In this document: positions 45,473 to 52,897 of the stretch, one piece after another
How the letters are laid out: every line of letters begins with the position of its first letter
How positions within the stretch are numbered: position 1 is the first letter of the stretch
Source: Hellea sp.
GTDB lineage: Bacteria; Pseudomonadota; Alphaproteobacteria; Caulobacterales; Maricaulaceae
Assembly: GCA_020629545.1 (NCBI GenBank)
Contig: JAHDDC010000014.1
Span: forward strand, 1 to 52,897
Length of the DNA: 52,897 nucleotides
Direction of reading: 5' to 3'
Notes under the pieces: model-generated
Told to the model about the DNA's origin: nothing
Database searches by the model: none
What the model saw: the letters and a program-made list of their open reading frames with translations, nothing else
Program-made: the position numbers and the translations under genes

Positions 45473-47098
45473 CTAGCTTAGCGACTTTGCAGTTTCCCGC
45501 AATTGTTTTTTCTGAATCTTGCCCGTTGCTGTTTTGGGTAGTTCTCCAAACACAACTTTCTTAGGACGTTTAAATCCCGCCATGTTTGATTTGCAAAACG
45601 CAATGATCTCAGCTTCCGTCGCGCTTTCTCCCGCCGTCAGTTCTACAAAAGCACACGGCACCTCACCCCATTTTTCGTCCGGCATAGCAACGACAGCGGC
45701 AACGTCAATTGCGGGATGCTTATAGAGCGTGTTCTCAACTTCCACAGAAGAGATATTCTCGCCGCCTGATATGATGATGTCTTTGGCTCGATCTTTGAGC
45801 TGAATATATCCATCAGGGTAAATCACTCCCAAATCGCCTGAACGAAACCAGCCATTTTCAAATGCATTCTGCGTTTCAGCTTTGTCCTTCAAATACCCTT
45901 TCATAACCACGTTACCGCGGATCATAATTTCTCCGATGGTTTCACCATCATGAGGAACAGACTGACCTTGCTCATCTAACACCGAAACATCTTCAGTATT
46001 TGTGAATCTTACGCCCTGCCGCGCTTGGAGATCAGCTTGCTCCTCAATAGTTTTGCCAGCCCAATCATCTTGGGCCGCTGCTTGAAGGACATGGCCATAG
46101 GTTTCTGTCAGGCCATAAACATGCATAACATCAAACCCTGCTTCCGCCATGGCTTTGAGCACGCTGGCAGGCGGCGGCGCGCCGGCTGTCATCGCTTTAA
46201 CGCTATGCGTAAATGTTGGCTTGATACTATCGTCTGCGCCGGCCAGCATATTTAAAATAATTGGCGCACCACCAAAATGAGTGATGTTATGTTCGCCAGC
46301 TAAACGAAAAAAAGCCTCTGGAGAAAAAGCTCGTAAGCAAATAATCGTTCCAGCCATCAAAGTCATTGTCCAAGCATGGCCCCAACCATTACAATGGAAC
46401 ATTGGGACAGTGTAAAGATAACGTGGGTGCATGGAGATCGCCCAACTTGCAACCGTTCCCATCGACATCAGGTAAGATCCTCGATGATGATAAACGACAC
46501 CTTTGGGGCGCCCTGTCGTTCCTGACGTATAGTTCAGCGCAATCGCTTGCCATTCGTCTTCTGGATGTTCGCCTGGAAATTTAGGATCAGCGTCGTTTAA
46601 AAAGGCCTCATACTCGATTACATCTTCCCAATTGACATCGGGCTGAGTGTCTGCGCTTTTATCATCAATTACGATGACTTCAGGCTTCAACTTACTTTTT
46701 TCCAGTGCTGATCGAGCAGTGGAATATAGCTCCCGATCAACAAGGAATAAGCGGCTTTCACCGTGATCAATAATGTATGCGATAGTATCAGCATCTAAAC
46801 GGGTATTGATTGTATTCAAGACACAGCCGGCCATAGGAACGCCGTAGTGGCATTCAAACATTTCTGGGGTATTATGTAATAATACAGAAACAGTATCGTT
46901 TCTTCCTAGACCTTTATTTTTAATTGCTGAAGCCAATCTGCGACAGCGGGTTCGAACTTCACCCCAACTATACTGCCGATCATTATATACGACCGCTAAA
47001 CGATCAGGAAAGATGTCGGCGGTCCGATTTAAGAAGCTAATCGGGGACAAAGGCACATAATTCGCTTTAGTCTTAGCAAAATCATCATAGGCTATCAT
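45473..47098 (-). CDS. Acyl-CoA synthetase (AMP-dependent ligase, AAE/DmdB-like)
   Basis: A 541-residue adenylate-forming enzyme. The P-loop is LNYTSGTTGRPKGVVYHH, the A5 motif is HVYGLTETYGH, A7 is WFRSGDLGVIYPDGYIQL, A8 is RAKDIIISGGENISS, and the A10 lysine is in PKTATGKIQKKQL. It belongs to the group of medium/short-chain and aromatic acyl-CoA ligases in which marine DmdB (methylmercaptopropionate-CoA ligase) also falls; the acid is not determined. GGGGAAA precedes the ATG. It is divergent from soxB across 247 bp, so a link to sarcosine oxidation is possible but unproven. Confidence 0.88.
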   Translation of the reverse strand: MIAYDDFAKTKANYVPLSPISFLNRTADIFPDRLAVVYNDRQYSWGEVRTRCRRLASAIKNKGLGRNDTVSVLLHNTPEMFECHYGVPMAGCVLNTINTRLDADTIAYIIDHGESRLFLVDRELYSTARSALEKSKLKPEVIVIDDKSADTQPDVNWEDVIEYEAFLNDADPKFPGEHPEDEWQAIALNYTSGTTGRPKGVVYHHRGSYLMSMGTVASWAISMHPRYLYTVPMFHCNGWGHAWTMTLMAGTIICLRAFSPEAFFRLAGEHNITHFGGAPIILNMLAGADDSIKPTFTHSVKAMTAGAPPPASVLKAMAEAGFDVMHVYGLTETYGHVLQAAAQDDWAGKTIEEQADLQARQGVRFTNTEDVSVLDEQGQSVPHDGETIGEIMIRGNVVMKGYLKDKAETQNAFENGWFRSGDLGVIYPDGYIQLKDRAKDIIISGGENISSVEVENTLYKHPAIDVAAVVAMPDEKWGEVPCAFVELTAGESATEAEIIAFCKSNMAGFKRPKKVVFGELPKTATGKIQKKQLRETAKSLS

Positions 47099-47265
47099 AA
47101 ATTTCCCCTTTAGCGCCCGAGTTAACAGTAGCTTTTTCAGGAAGCAATCCGCGCGTGCAAATTTTGTGTTAAAAATAACAAGGGCTTATGTGGTCTCCAG
47201 ACAAGACAACATGTTTAGTCAATCTGGCCCTAGCCCCTTCTTGATCTCCAGGACAGAATAATTAC

Positions 47266-47300
47266 TGCTAATTACATGGGGTAAATAATCGTAATTAGCA
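47266..47300. promoter_or_regulatory. Perfect 10 bp inverted repeat in the acyl-CoA ligase/soxB control region
   Basis: TGCTAATTAC at 47266-47275 is mirrored by GTAATTAGCA at 47291-47300 with a 15-base spacer. The half-site centres are 25 bp apart, so a dimer or tetramer could bind both on nearly the same face after two to two-and-a-half turns. It is 45 bp before the soxB start. The rest of the 247 bp gap (47099-47345) shows no gene. Regulator unknown; the Lrp-type gene at the end of the sox operon is one candidate. Confidence 0.5.
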
Positions 47301-47345
47301 TTCGGCTTTATTGTTTAATCAGGATATGCCGATAAGCTGACCGCG

Positions 47346-48596
47346 ATGCGATATTCTGCTTTCAACATTTTTAAACAGGCAATTACAGGCCATAAAGGGT
47401 GGAAACCTGCTTGGCGTAAACCAGATCCTCAACCAGAGTACGACATAATTATCGTTGGCGGCGGCGGGCATGGATTAGCCACGGCATATTATCTGGCCGA
47501 AAAATTTCAACAAAAGCGAGTAGCTGTTTTGGAAAAAGGTTGGATTGGCGGCGGGAATGTGGGTCGAAATACGACAATTATTCGCTCCAATTATATGCTT
47601 CATCAGAATGAGGGTTTTTACGAGTTTTCCCTGAAGTTATGGGAAAAGCAAGAAAGCGACCTAAATTACAATACGATGGTATCCCAGCGCGGTATTCTGA
47701 ACTTAGCACATTCCGACCCCCAGCGCGATGCCTATGCCAGACGCGGAAATGCCATGGTTTTAAATGGCGCAGATGCCAAGCTCATGACACCTGATGAAAT
47801 TCGCGGAATGTGTCCGTTTTTAAACTTTGATAATGCACGCTTTCCAATTCGCGGAGGCCTGTGGCAGAAACGCGGCGGTACTGTACGCCATGACGCTGTA
47901 GCTTGGGGCTATGCAAGGGCAGCCGATATGCGCGGGGTCGACATCATAGAAAACTGTGAAGTCACCGGTTTTAAAATTGAAAATGGCGTTTGCTCCGGAG
48001 TCGAGACTAATCGGGGCTCAATTAGAGCTAAAAAGATTGGTGTCGCGGTTGCCGGCTCATCATCTCGCGTAATGGCAATGGCAGGTATGCGCCTACCTTT
48101 AGAAAGTCATGTTTTGCAGGCATTCGTTTCCGAAGGTCTCAAGCCCCTGATCCCGGGTGTCATAACCTATGGCGCCGGACACTTTTATGTCAGCCAGTCA
48201 GACAAAGGCGGACTGGTTTTTGGCGGGGATATTGATGGCTATAACTCTTACGCTCAGCGCGGCAATCTTCCGGTCGTTGAAGATGTGTGCGAAGGAGGCA
48301 TTTCTCTCATGCCCATGATTGGCAAAGCCCGCCTGCTTCGCATGTGGGGCGGCATTATGGATATGTCGATGGACGGCTCTCCCATCATCGACAAAACCGA
48401 TATCGACGGCCTCTTTTTCAATGGCGGCTGGTGCTATGGCGGTTTTAAAGCAACACCAGCCTCTGGGTATTGTTTTGCCGAACTTATGGCAACCGGCAGC
48501 CCTAGCTCTACGGCAAAACATTTGAGATTAGACCGCTTTTCTCGCGGATTGATGATTGATGAGAAAGGACAAGGCGCTCAGCCTAATTTGCACTAA
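47346..48596 (+). CDS. soxB: Sarcosine oxidase, beta subunit
   Basis: The beta subunit of heterotetrameric sarcosine oxidase holds the FAD that oxidises sarcosine and the covalent FMN. The 416-residue protein has the FAD motif IIVGGGGHGLATAYYLAEK, GGGNVGRNTTIIRSNY, and His182 in GGTVRHDAVAWGYAR, matching the histidine that carries FMN. The C-terminal NGGWCYGGFKATPASG block is typical. It is the first gene of soxBDAG, and its stop overlaps the soxD start (TAATG). No strong ribosome site is seen before the ATG at 47346. Confidence 0.95.
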   Translation: MRYSAFNIFKQAITGHKGWKPAWRKPDPQPEYDIIIVGGGGHGLATAYYLAEKFQQKRVAVLEKGWIGGGNVGRNTTIIRSNYMLHQNEGFYEFSLKLWEKQESDLNYNTMVSQRGILNLAHSDPQRDAYARRGNAMVLNGADAKLMTPDEIRGMCPFLNFDNARFPIRGGLWQKRGGTVRHDAVAWGYARAADMRGVDIIENCEVTGFKIENGVCSGVETNRGSIRAKKIGVAVAGSSSRVMAMAGMRLPLESHVLQAFVSEGLKPLIPGVITYGAGHFYVSQSDKGGLVFGGDIDGYNSYAQRGNLPVVEDVCEGGISLMPMIGKARLLRMWGGIMDMSMDGSPIIDKTDIDGLFFNGGWCYGGFKATPASGYCFAELMATGSPSSTAKHLRLDRFSRGLMIDEKGQGAQPNLH

Positions 48597-48871
48597 TGAT
48601 TATCAATCACCCACTCCTTGGCCCGCGTGACGCCGCAGAATTCGTCTATCTCGGCGATGCCAGCTTGATGAACCGCCCAAATCCAAAATCAGAGACGGCA
48701 TCAGACGACTTTTATGAGTATATGTATCTGCGCGAAAATATAGCCGGACAACACCGTGAACTATGGTTCCATGAACAAGGCGACCGATCATGGCTCATCG
48801 TTACGCGCAACACGCTAACCCACGAAATTCTGGGTGTTGAACTAGCCCGCAAAATGGCGGATCGACCATGA
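48596..48871 (+). CDS. soxD: Sarcosine oxidase, delta subunit, with altered zinc site
   Basis: A 91-residue SoxD. The canonical subunit binds zinc through a CPxCG motif near the N-terminus and an H-x3-C motif further on. Here the N-terminal motif reads HPLLGPRDAAEF (both cysteines lost), and the second reads WFHEQGDRSW (histidine kept, cysteine replaced by aspartate). The remaining pattern (EFVYLGDAS, YMYLRENIAGQHRELW, VTRNTLTHEI) is clearly SoxD. The subunit probably keeps a structural role without zinc. Overlaps soxB by one base and soxA by four bases. Confidence 0.9.
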   Translation: MIINHPLLGPRDAAEFVYLGDASLMNRPNPKSETASDDFYEYMYLRENIAGQHRELWFHEQGDRSWLIVTRNTLTHEILGVELARKMADRP

Positions 48872-51696
48872 GCTGGGTTGATAAAAACATATCCTTAAAC
48901 TTCAGTTTTGATGGTAAGTCACTAACAGGTTTTGAAGGCGATACCCTAGCCTCAGCCTTGCTCAGAAATGGAGTTCGCCTTGTCGGTCGATCTTTTAAAT
49001 ATCACAGGCCGCGGGGTATCATGGGCGCTGGAAGTGAAGAGCCCAACGCATTGGTCGAGATTCATGGATGCGGAGTAGCAGAACCCAATCGCCGGGCTAC
49101 GATGATCAAATTATTCGACGGCTTAATAGTCAAAAGCCAAAACCGAACACCTAGCCTTGGACTTGATGTATTCGCGATTAATGACGTCCTCTCTCCCTTT
49201 TTATCGGCTGGTTTCTATTATAAAACGTTTATGTGGCCACGAGCTTTCTGGGAAAAGCTTTACGAGCCTGCTATAAGGCGCGCTGCAGGTCTGGGGAGAA
49301 TTATTCAGAAGCCTGATCCGGATCGGTACGACAAGGGATTTCTACATTGCGACTTACTGGTGATTGGGGGTGGCCCTGCTGGACTAATGTCTGCCCTTAT
49401 AGCCGGAAGAGCCGGCTCAAAAGTGATCATTGCGGACGAAGACTTTCAGATGGGCGGACGCTTACTATCCGATCCGCAGGATATTAACGGTCAGGCAGCG
49501 TCAGAGTGGATTAAGCAAACCCAAGAAGAACTCTCTTCGCTACCCAATGTGCGTATATTGCCGCGAACAACCGTATTTGGAAACTACGATCATGGGATTT
49601 TTGGCGCTCTCGAAACAAAAACTGACGCTATCGGATCTGCTGGCGCACGTCAGATATTATGGCGAATCTACAGCAAAAACAGCATTCTGGCCGCTGGAGC
49701 GACGGAACGCCCTATCGCATTTGCCAATAATGATCGCCCGGGAATCATGCTCGCGAGCGCGCTGCGGACATATCAATATCGTTTTGGGATTGATTTTGAA
49801 AGCTTGGCAATTTTTACGAATAATAACAGCACTGAACTCAACCTCGCAGATCAAATTATTGACAGTCGACAAGGCGATTGGATCACAGATACGACTGGAC
49901 GCAAAGGTCTTTCTAGCATCTCGCTTGCTTCGGGGAAAAAGCTAAAACCCAGATGGCTCGGCATGAGCGGCGGCTGGAACCCAAATGTGCATCTGACATG
50001 TCATAAACGAGGTCGTCCAAAATGGAATCATGATTTGGCCTGCTTTGTCCCTGATAGCAAAACCTTACCGTCGAATATGCAGGTAATAGGTGCTGCAAAT
50101 GGCACATTCAATACTCAAGGGGCATTCAATGATGCGCGAAACGCCTGTGTCAACTTAGGTTATGAGAGCAAAAACCTGCCAACAGCTTCTGCCGAAACTT
50201 ACAAAATCTCAGCCTTTTGGCATGTAAAAGGACGTAAGCGCGCCTGGGTGGATTTTCAAAACGATGTAACATCCAAGGACATCACCCTCGCCCACCAAGA
50301 AGGTTTCAGTTCAGTCGAACATGCCAAAAGATACACCACACTCGGCATGGCAACCGATCAAGGCCGCACTTCAAACGTAGTTGGCCTCGCCATCCTCGCC
50401 GACGCCCAAAACAAATCTATACCAGATACAGGCACAACAATTTTCAGGCCGCCTTATAATCCGGTCCCGATCGGGGCATTTGCTGGCCCTCATAAGGAGC
50501 AGCATTTTAAGCCGACCCGAAAAACACCTAGTCATAAATATGTATCAGAATTGGGCGCAACCTTTGTTGAGTCAGGGTATTGGAAGCGTACACAGTGGAT
50601 TGCCAAAAATGGCGAACAAGGCTGGCGTGACAGTGTTGATCGCGAAGTTCTGACAACCCGCAATTCCGTCGGCATTTGTGATGTCTCAACACTCGGAAAA
50701 ATCGACATACAGGGCCAAGACGCGGGAAAGTTTTTAAACAAAGTTTACGTCAACACATTCTCGACCCTTAAGCCTGGAAAATGCCGGTATGGCCTGATGC
50801 TGCGAGAAGACGGCATAGCCATGGATGACGGAACATCCGCTCGGTTATCCGACACGCATTATGTAATGACGACAACAACAGCTAATGCAGTTCAGGTTTT
50901 CAGGCATCTTGAATTCGTTCGCCAATGTGTGTTTCCAAATATGGATGTCCACCTAATATCGACAACTGAACAATGGGCACAATACTCTGTCGCTGGACCT
51001 AACGCCCGCAAGCTTTTGGAAAAAATTGTTGATCCAGAATTTGACATTTCAAATGAAGCCCTTCCTTACATGGGATGCAGTAAAATTACTGTTTGCGGCG
51101 GGACACGAGCTCGGATATTCCGGCTCTCCTTTTCGGGTGAACTGGCATATGAAATCGCAGTTCCGACCCGCTATGGCGATGCTCTCATTCGGTCCCTGAT
51201 GGAAGCAGGCAAGGAATTTGGTGCTTGTATTTATGGCACAGAAGCGCTTGGCGTCATGCGAATTGAGAAGGGCCACGCCGCCGGAAATGAACTAAACGGA
51301 ACAACGACAGCCTTACATTTGGGGCTCGGCGGTTTCGTTTCCAAAAAGAAAGATTGCATTGGGAAGGTATTGTCAGGACGTGAAGGCCTGGTGGCTGAGG
51401 ATAGCCTAAGGCTTGTTGGGTTTGTGGCTGTGGATCCTAATGATCAAATCACAAATGGGGCTCATTTCATCAATCTAGGGGACCCTAAGGATGCGGAACA
51501 CGATCAGGGCCATATGAGCTCCGTAGCATACTCACCGGAACTGAAGCGATATGTCGGTTTGGGTTTCATTAAAAACGGAGCCAATCGCAAGGGCGAAGAG
51601 GTTTTGGCCGTTGATTTCGTTCGGGATAACCACATCAAAGTTAAAATCGTTAGTCCTCATTTTGTGGACCCAGACGGGGAGCGCCTCCGTGCCTGA
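48868..51696 (+). CDS. soxA: Sarcosine oxidase, alpha subunit
   Basis: A 942-residue alpha subunit that binds NAD and, with its C-terminal GcvT domain, tetrahydrofolate, allowing capture of formaldehyde as 5,10-methylene-THF. The N-terminal ~100 residues are the ferredoxin-like domain (SLTGFEGDTLASALLRNG, FKYHRPRGIMGAG). A dinucleotide domain follows (LLVIGGGPAGLMSALIAGRAG near residue 165, ATERPIAFANNDRPG). GcvT and GcvT-C domains fill ~570-942 (RIFRLSFSGELAYEIAVP, MRIEKGHAAGNELNGTTT). It starts inside the soxD stop (ATGA) and overlaps soxG by eight bases. Confidence 0.95.
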   Translation: MSWVDKNISLNFSFDGKSLTGFEGDTLASALLRNGVRLVGRSFKYHRPRGIMGAGSEEPNALVEIHGCGVAEPNRRATMIKLFDGLIVKSQNRTPSLGLDVFAINDVLSPFLSAGFYYKTFMWPRAFWEKLYEPAIRRAAGLGRIIQKPDPDRYDKGFLHCDLLVIGGGPAGLMSALIAGRAGSKVIIADEDFQMGGRLLSDPQDINGQAASEWIKQTQEELSSLPNVRILPRTTVFGNYDHGIFGALETKTDAIGSAGARQILWRIYSKNSILAAGATERPIAFANNDRPGIMLASALRTYQYRFGIDFESLAIFTNNNSTELNLADQIIDSRQGDWITDTTGRKGLSSISLASGKKLKPRWLGMSGGWNPNVHLTCHKRGRPKWNHDLACFVPDSKTLPSNMQVIGAANGTFNTQGAFNDARNACVNLGYESKNLPTASAETYKISAFWHVKGRKRAWVDFQNDVTSKDITLAHQEGFSSVEHAKRYTTLGMATDQGRTSNVVGLAILADAQNKSIPDTGTTIFRPPYNPVPIGAFAGPHKEQHFKPTRKTPSHKYVSELGATFVESGYWKRTQWIAKNGEQGWRDSVDREVLTTRNSVGICDVSTLGKIDIQGQDAGKFLNKVYVNTFSTLKPGKCRYGLMLREDGIAMDDGTSARLSDTHYVMTTTTANAVQVFRHLEFVRQCVFPNMDVHLISTTEQWAQYSVAGPNARKLLEKIVDPEFDISNEALPYMGCSKITVCGGTRARIFRLSFSGELAYEIAVPTRYGDALIRSLMEAGKEFGACIYGTEALGVMRIEKGHAAGNELNGTTTALHLGLGGFVSKKKDCIGKVLSGREGLVAEDSLRLVGFVAVDPNDQITNGAHFINLGDPKDAEHDQGHMSSVAYSPELKRYVGLGFIKNGANRKGEEVLAVDFVRDNHIKVKIVSPHFVDPDGERLRA

Positions 51697-52249
51697 CCTC
51701 AAACACGACACGCCGCTCAACGGGTTTAAGCAGACTTGGAACGGATTGACCCTTGCCGAAGCCAGTAACTTCGAAATCGTTTCAATGGCGATAGCCAATG
51801 ATCAATCATCCGCTTTTGAAAAGCTTGCAAAGAAAGCGTTGGGATCGATACTCCCCAAACCCAATCAATGGGAAGCAACTTCAAACGGAAAGTTACTTTG
51901 GACAGGACAAAATCAATATTTCTTGTTTGAGGAAAGTCGAAATGATCGCCTGGATGAACAACTCTTTGAAAAATTTGGTGACCTAGCATATTTGACATTA
52001 CAAACTGATGGTTGGGCCGCACTCGATATCTACGGACCCAGAACTCATGTCGTCCTGGAACGGTTTATCCCCTTGGAAATTGACGCAAAGCCTATCGGTT
52101 TTGGCGCAAGAACCAATGCCCAACATATGAGCCTGATCATCCTGAAGACTGAAACCGAGACATATCGCCTGCTTACGCCAAGAAGCTCGTCCACTACTTT
52201 TGTAGAAGCGCTCACGCATGTCGCTGAAAATGTGATTGGTTCTATTTAA
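51689..52249 (+). CDS. soxG: Sarcosine oxidase, gamma subunit
   Basis: A 186-residue gamma subunit. It starts with GTG at 51689, inside the end of soxA. The frame is open upstream to 51551, but that part overlaps soxA and has no family similarity. SoxG-like features are LAKKALGSILPKPNQW, LLWTGQNQYFLFE and the late block GWAALDIYGPRTHVVLERFIPLEI, a folate-domain-like fold. The subunit stabilises the complex near the FMN. It converges on the Lrp gene with eight overlapping bases. Confidence 0.88.
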   Translation: MPDLKHDTPLNGFKQTWNGLTLAEASNFEIVSMAIANDQSSAFEKLAKKALGSILPKPNQWEATSNGKLLWTGQNQYFLFEESRNDRLDEQLFEKFGDLAYLTLQTDGWAALDIYGPRTHVVLERFIPLEIDAKPIGFGARTNAQHMSLIILKTETETYRLLTPRSSSTTFVEALTHVAENVIGSI

Positions 52250-52712
52250 TCTCAATCTGCAAAACCGGACTATCCTTGACTTCTTCCATCACTGGAAAAC
52301 TGGCTGTTTGCAGAACACCAGGCAGCTCCGCGATGATCTCCCCCAATAATTCCCTATAAGCTGTCATATCTGATGAACGGATTTTCAACAGGTAGTCATA
52401 TCCTCCCGACAACATATGACAGGATAGTATTTCGGGAACCTGTCTCGCAGCTGCGTTAAATTTGTTGAGAGTCTCACTAGTCGTGTTGGCGAGCTTCACC
52501 TGCACATAAACCAAATGGCTTTGATTGATCTTGTGGGGATTAAGCCGTGCCTGATAGCCGAGTATGAATCCGTTTTTTTCAAGACGTCTTAATCGATTTA
52601 AGCAAGGTGTTTTACTTAGATTGACCTGACGCGCAAGGTCGACAATCGATATTCGCCCGTCACGCTGCATTATATCTAAAATCGCATGATCTATTTTATC
52701 TAAAGACTGCAT
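52242..52712 (-). CDS. Lrp/AsnC family transcriptional regulator
   Basis: A 156-residue regulator with an N-terminal helix-turn-helix (LDKIDHAILDIMQRDGRIS, then VDLARQVNLSKTPCLNRLRRLEKNGFI) and a C-terminal RAM ligand domain (~65-150, CHMLSGGYDYLLKIRSSDM). ATG 52712 is preferred; GTG 52721 is possible. Members sense amino acids and form octamers. It is divergent from whatever lies to the right of the window and abuts the sox operon tail to tail, so it may control either. Confidence 0.92.
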   Translation of the reverse strand: MQSLDKIDHAILDIMQRDGRISIVDLARQVNLSKTPCLNRLRRLEKNGFILGYQARLNPHKINQSHLVYVQVKLANTTSETLNKFNAAARQVPEILSCHMLSGGYDYLLKIRSSDMTAYRELLGEIIAELPGVLQTASFPVMEEVKDSPVLQIEIK

Positions 52713-52851
52713 AACCTTCACTTCATAGACGATTAGACCATTTAAGAACTTATTTTATAGTCTGTTTTTAGAAATTTGCAAATTATTCAGCCTCATGGAC
52801 TATTATTCTTGTGTAGTTTGGGCGGACTGTTTGGAACTTCAGTAAAAGCCG

Positions 52852-52897
52852 ATGCCTCAGGTAAATTTTCATAGCATGTATCTAGCCGACGAAGCGC
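52852..52897 (+). CDS. Possible start of a gene cut by the right edge
   Basis: An ATG at 52852 opens a frame of 15 codons (MPQVNFHSMYLADEA) that has no stop before the edge. It is divergent from the Lrp gene, where a target gene is often found. There is no good ribosome site, an alternative ATG is at 52876, and the stretch is too short to test. From 52713 to 52851 nothing else is visible beyond an AT-rich probable promoter region. Confidence 0.25.
   Translation, partial: MPQVNFHSMYLADEA

Overview
The window (52.9 kb, GC below 50% by eye) comes from an alphaproteobacterium, probably an aerobic marine one. The evidence is a C4-pathway 5-aminolevulinate synthase, a PopZ-type polar organiser in the order pcm-tolC-popZ-valS, a magnesium-type HemB, a 2-oxoacid TRAP transporter, and a dense set of quaternary-amine catabolic genes. 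The taxon below class level cannot be fixed from the sequence; a Caulobacterales/Maricaulales-like lineage is a guess. No insertion sequence, prophage, CRISPR array or rRNA was seen, and there is one tRNA (Cys). Genes are tightly packed, often with 1-14 bp overlaps, and no gene-free stretch exceeds 300 bp.

Region 1 (1-9.7 kb) is housekeeping. A minus-strand run glyA-nrdR-ribD'-ribE-ribB-ribH-nusB-thiL has hemA upstream, followed by a divergent hemB and an AraC-type regulator. The riboflavin genes are incomplete in function: RibD has only its reductase domain, and the GTP cyclohydrolase II-like half of RibB has lost the zinc cysteines.

Region 2 (9.8-23.2 kb) holds an exported M61 peptidase, a 3-hydroxyisobutyrate dehydrogenase-like enzyme, an SLC13-type anion permease, the N-degron transferase bpt, a TakP-like TRAP transporter (three genes), xthA, a DUF2145 protein, two tandem DUF3137 proteins, and an endonuclease/exonuclease/phosphatase protein. 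The start site of the last gene lies against a long hairpin that pairs with its Shine-Dalgarno sequence.

Region 3 (23.2-30.3 kb) has valS, a very long popZ, a tolC-family gene, pcm and tRNA-Cys.

Region 4 (30.5-52.7 kb) is the most interesting. It reads as a one-carbon and quaternary-amine island: MDR reductase, aldehyde dehydrogenase, folD, two dimethylglycine-dehydrogenase-like flavoproteins, betaine-homocysteine methyltransferase, a non-pyrrolysine MttB-family methyltransferase, a LysR regulator, a dioxygenase/HD-oxygenase pair resembling TmpA/TmpB, a CPBP protease, an acyl-CoA ligase, soxBDAG and an Lrp regulator. If the TmpAB assignment is right, the cell could cleave 2-(trimethylammonio)ethylphosphonate to phosphate and glycine betaine. 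It could then strip the three methyl groups through dimethylglycine and sarcosine to glycine, feeding methionine and tetrahydrofolate (FolD, and GlyA in region 1). The parts of this route are known families. Their assembly at one locus, the MttB-flavoprotein coupling without a visible corrinoid protein, the degenerate SoxD and the matching arginine-rich tails on two of the enzymes are the points that deserve testing.
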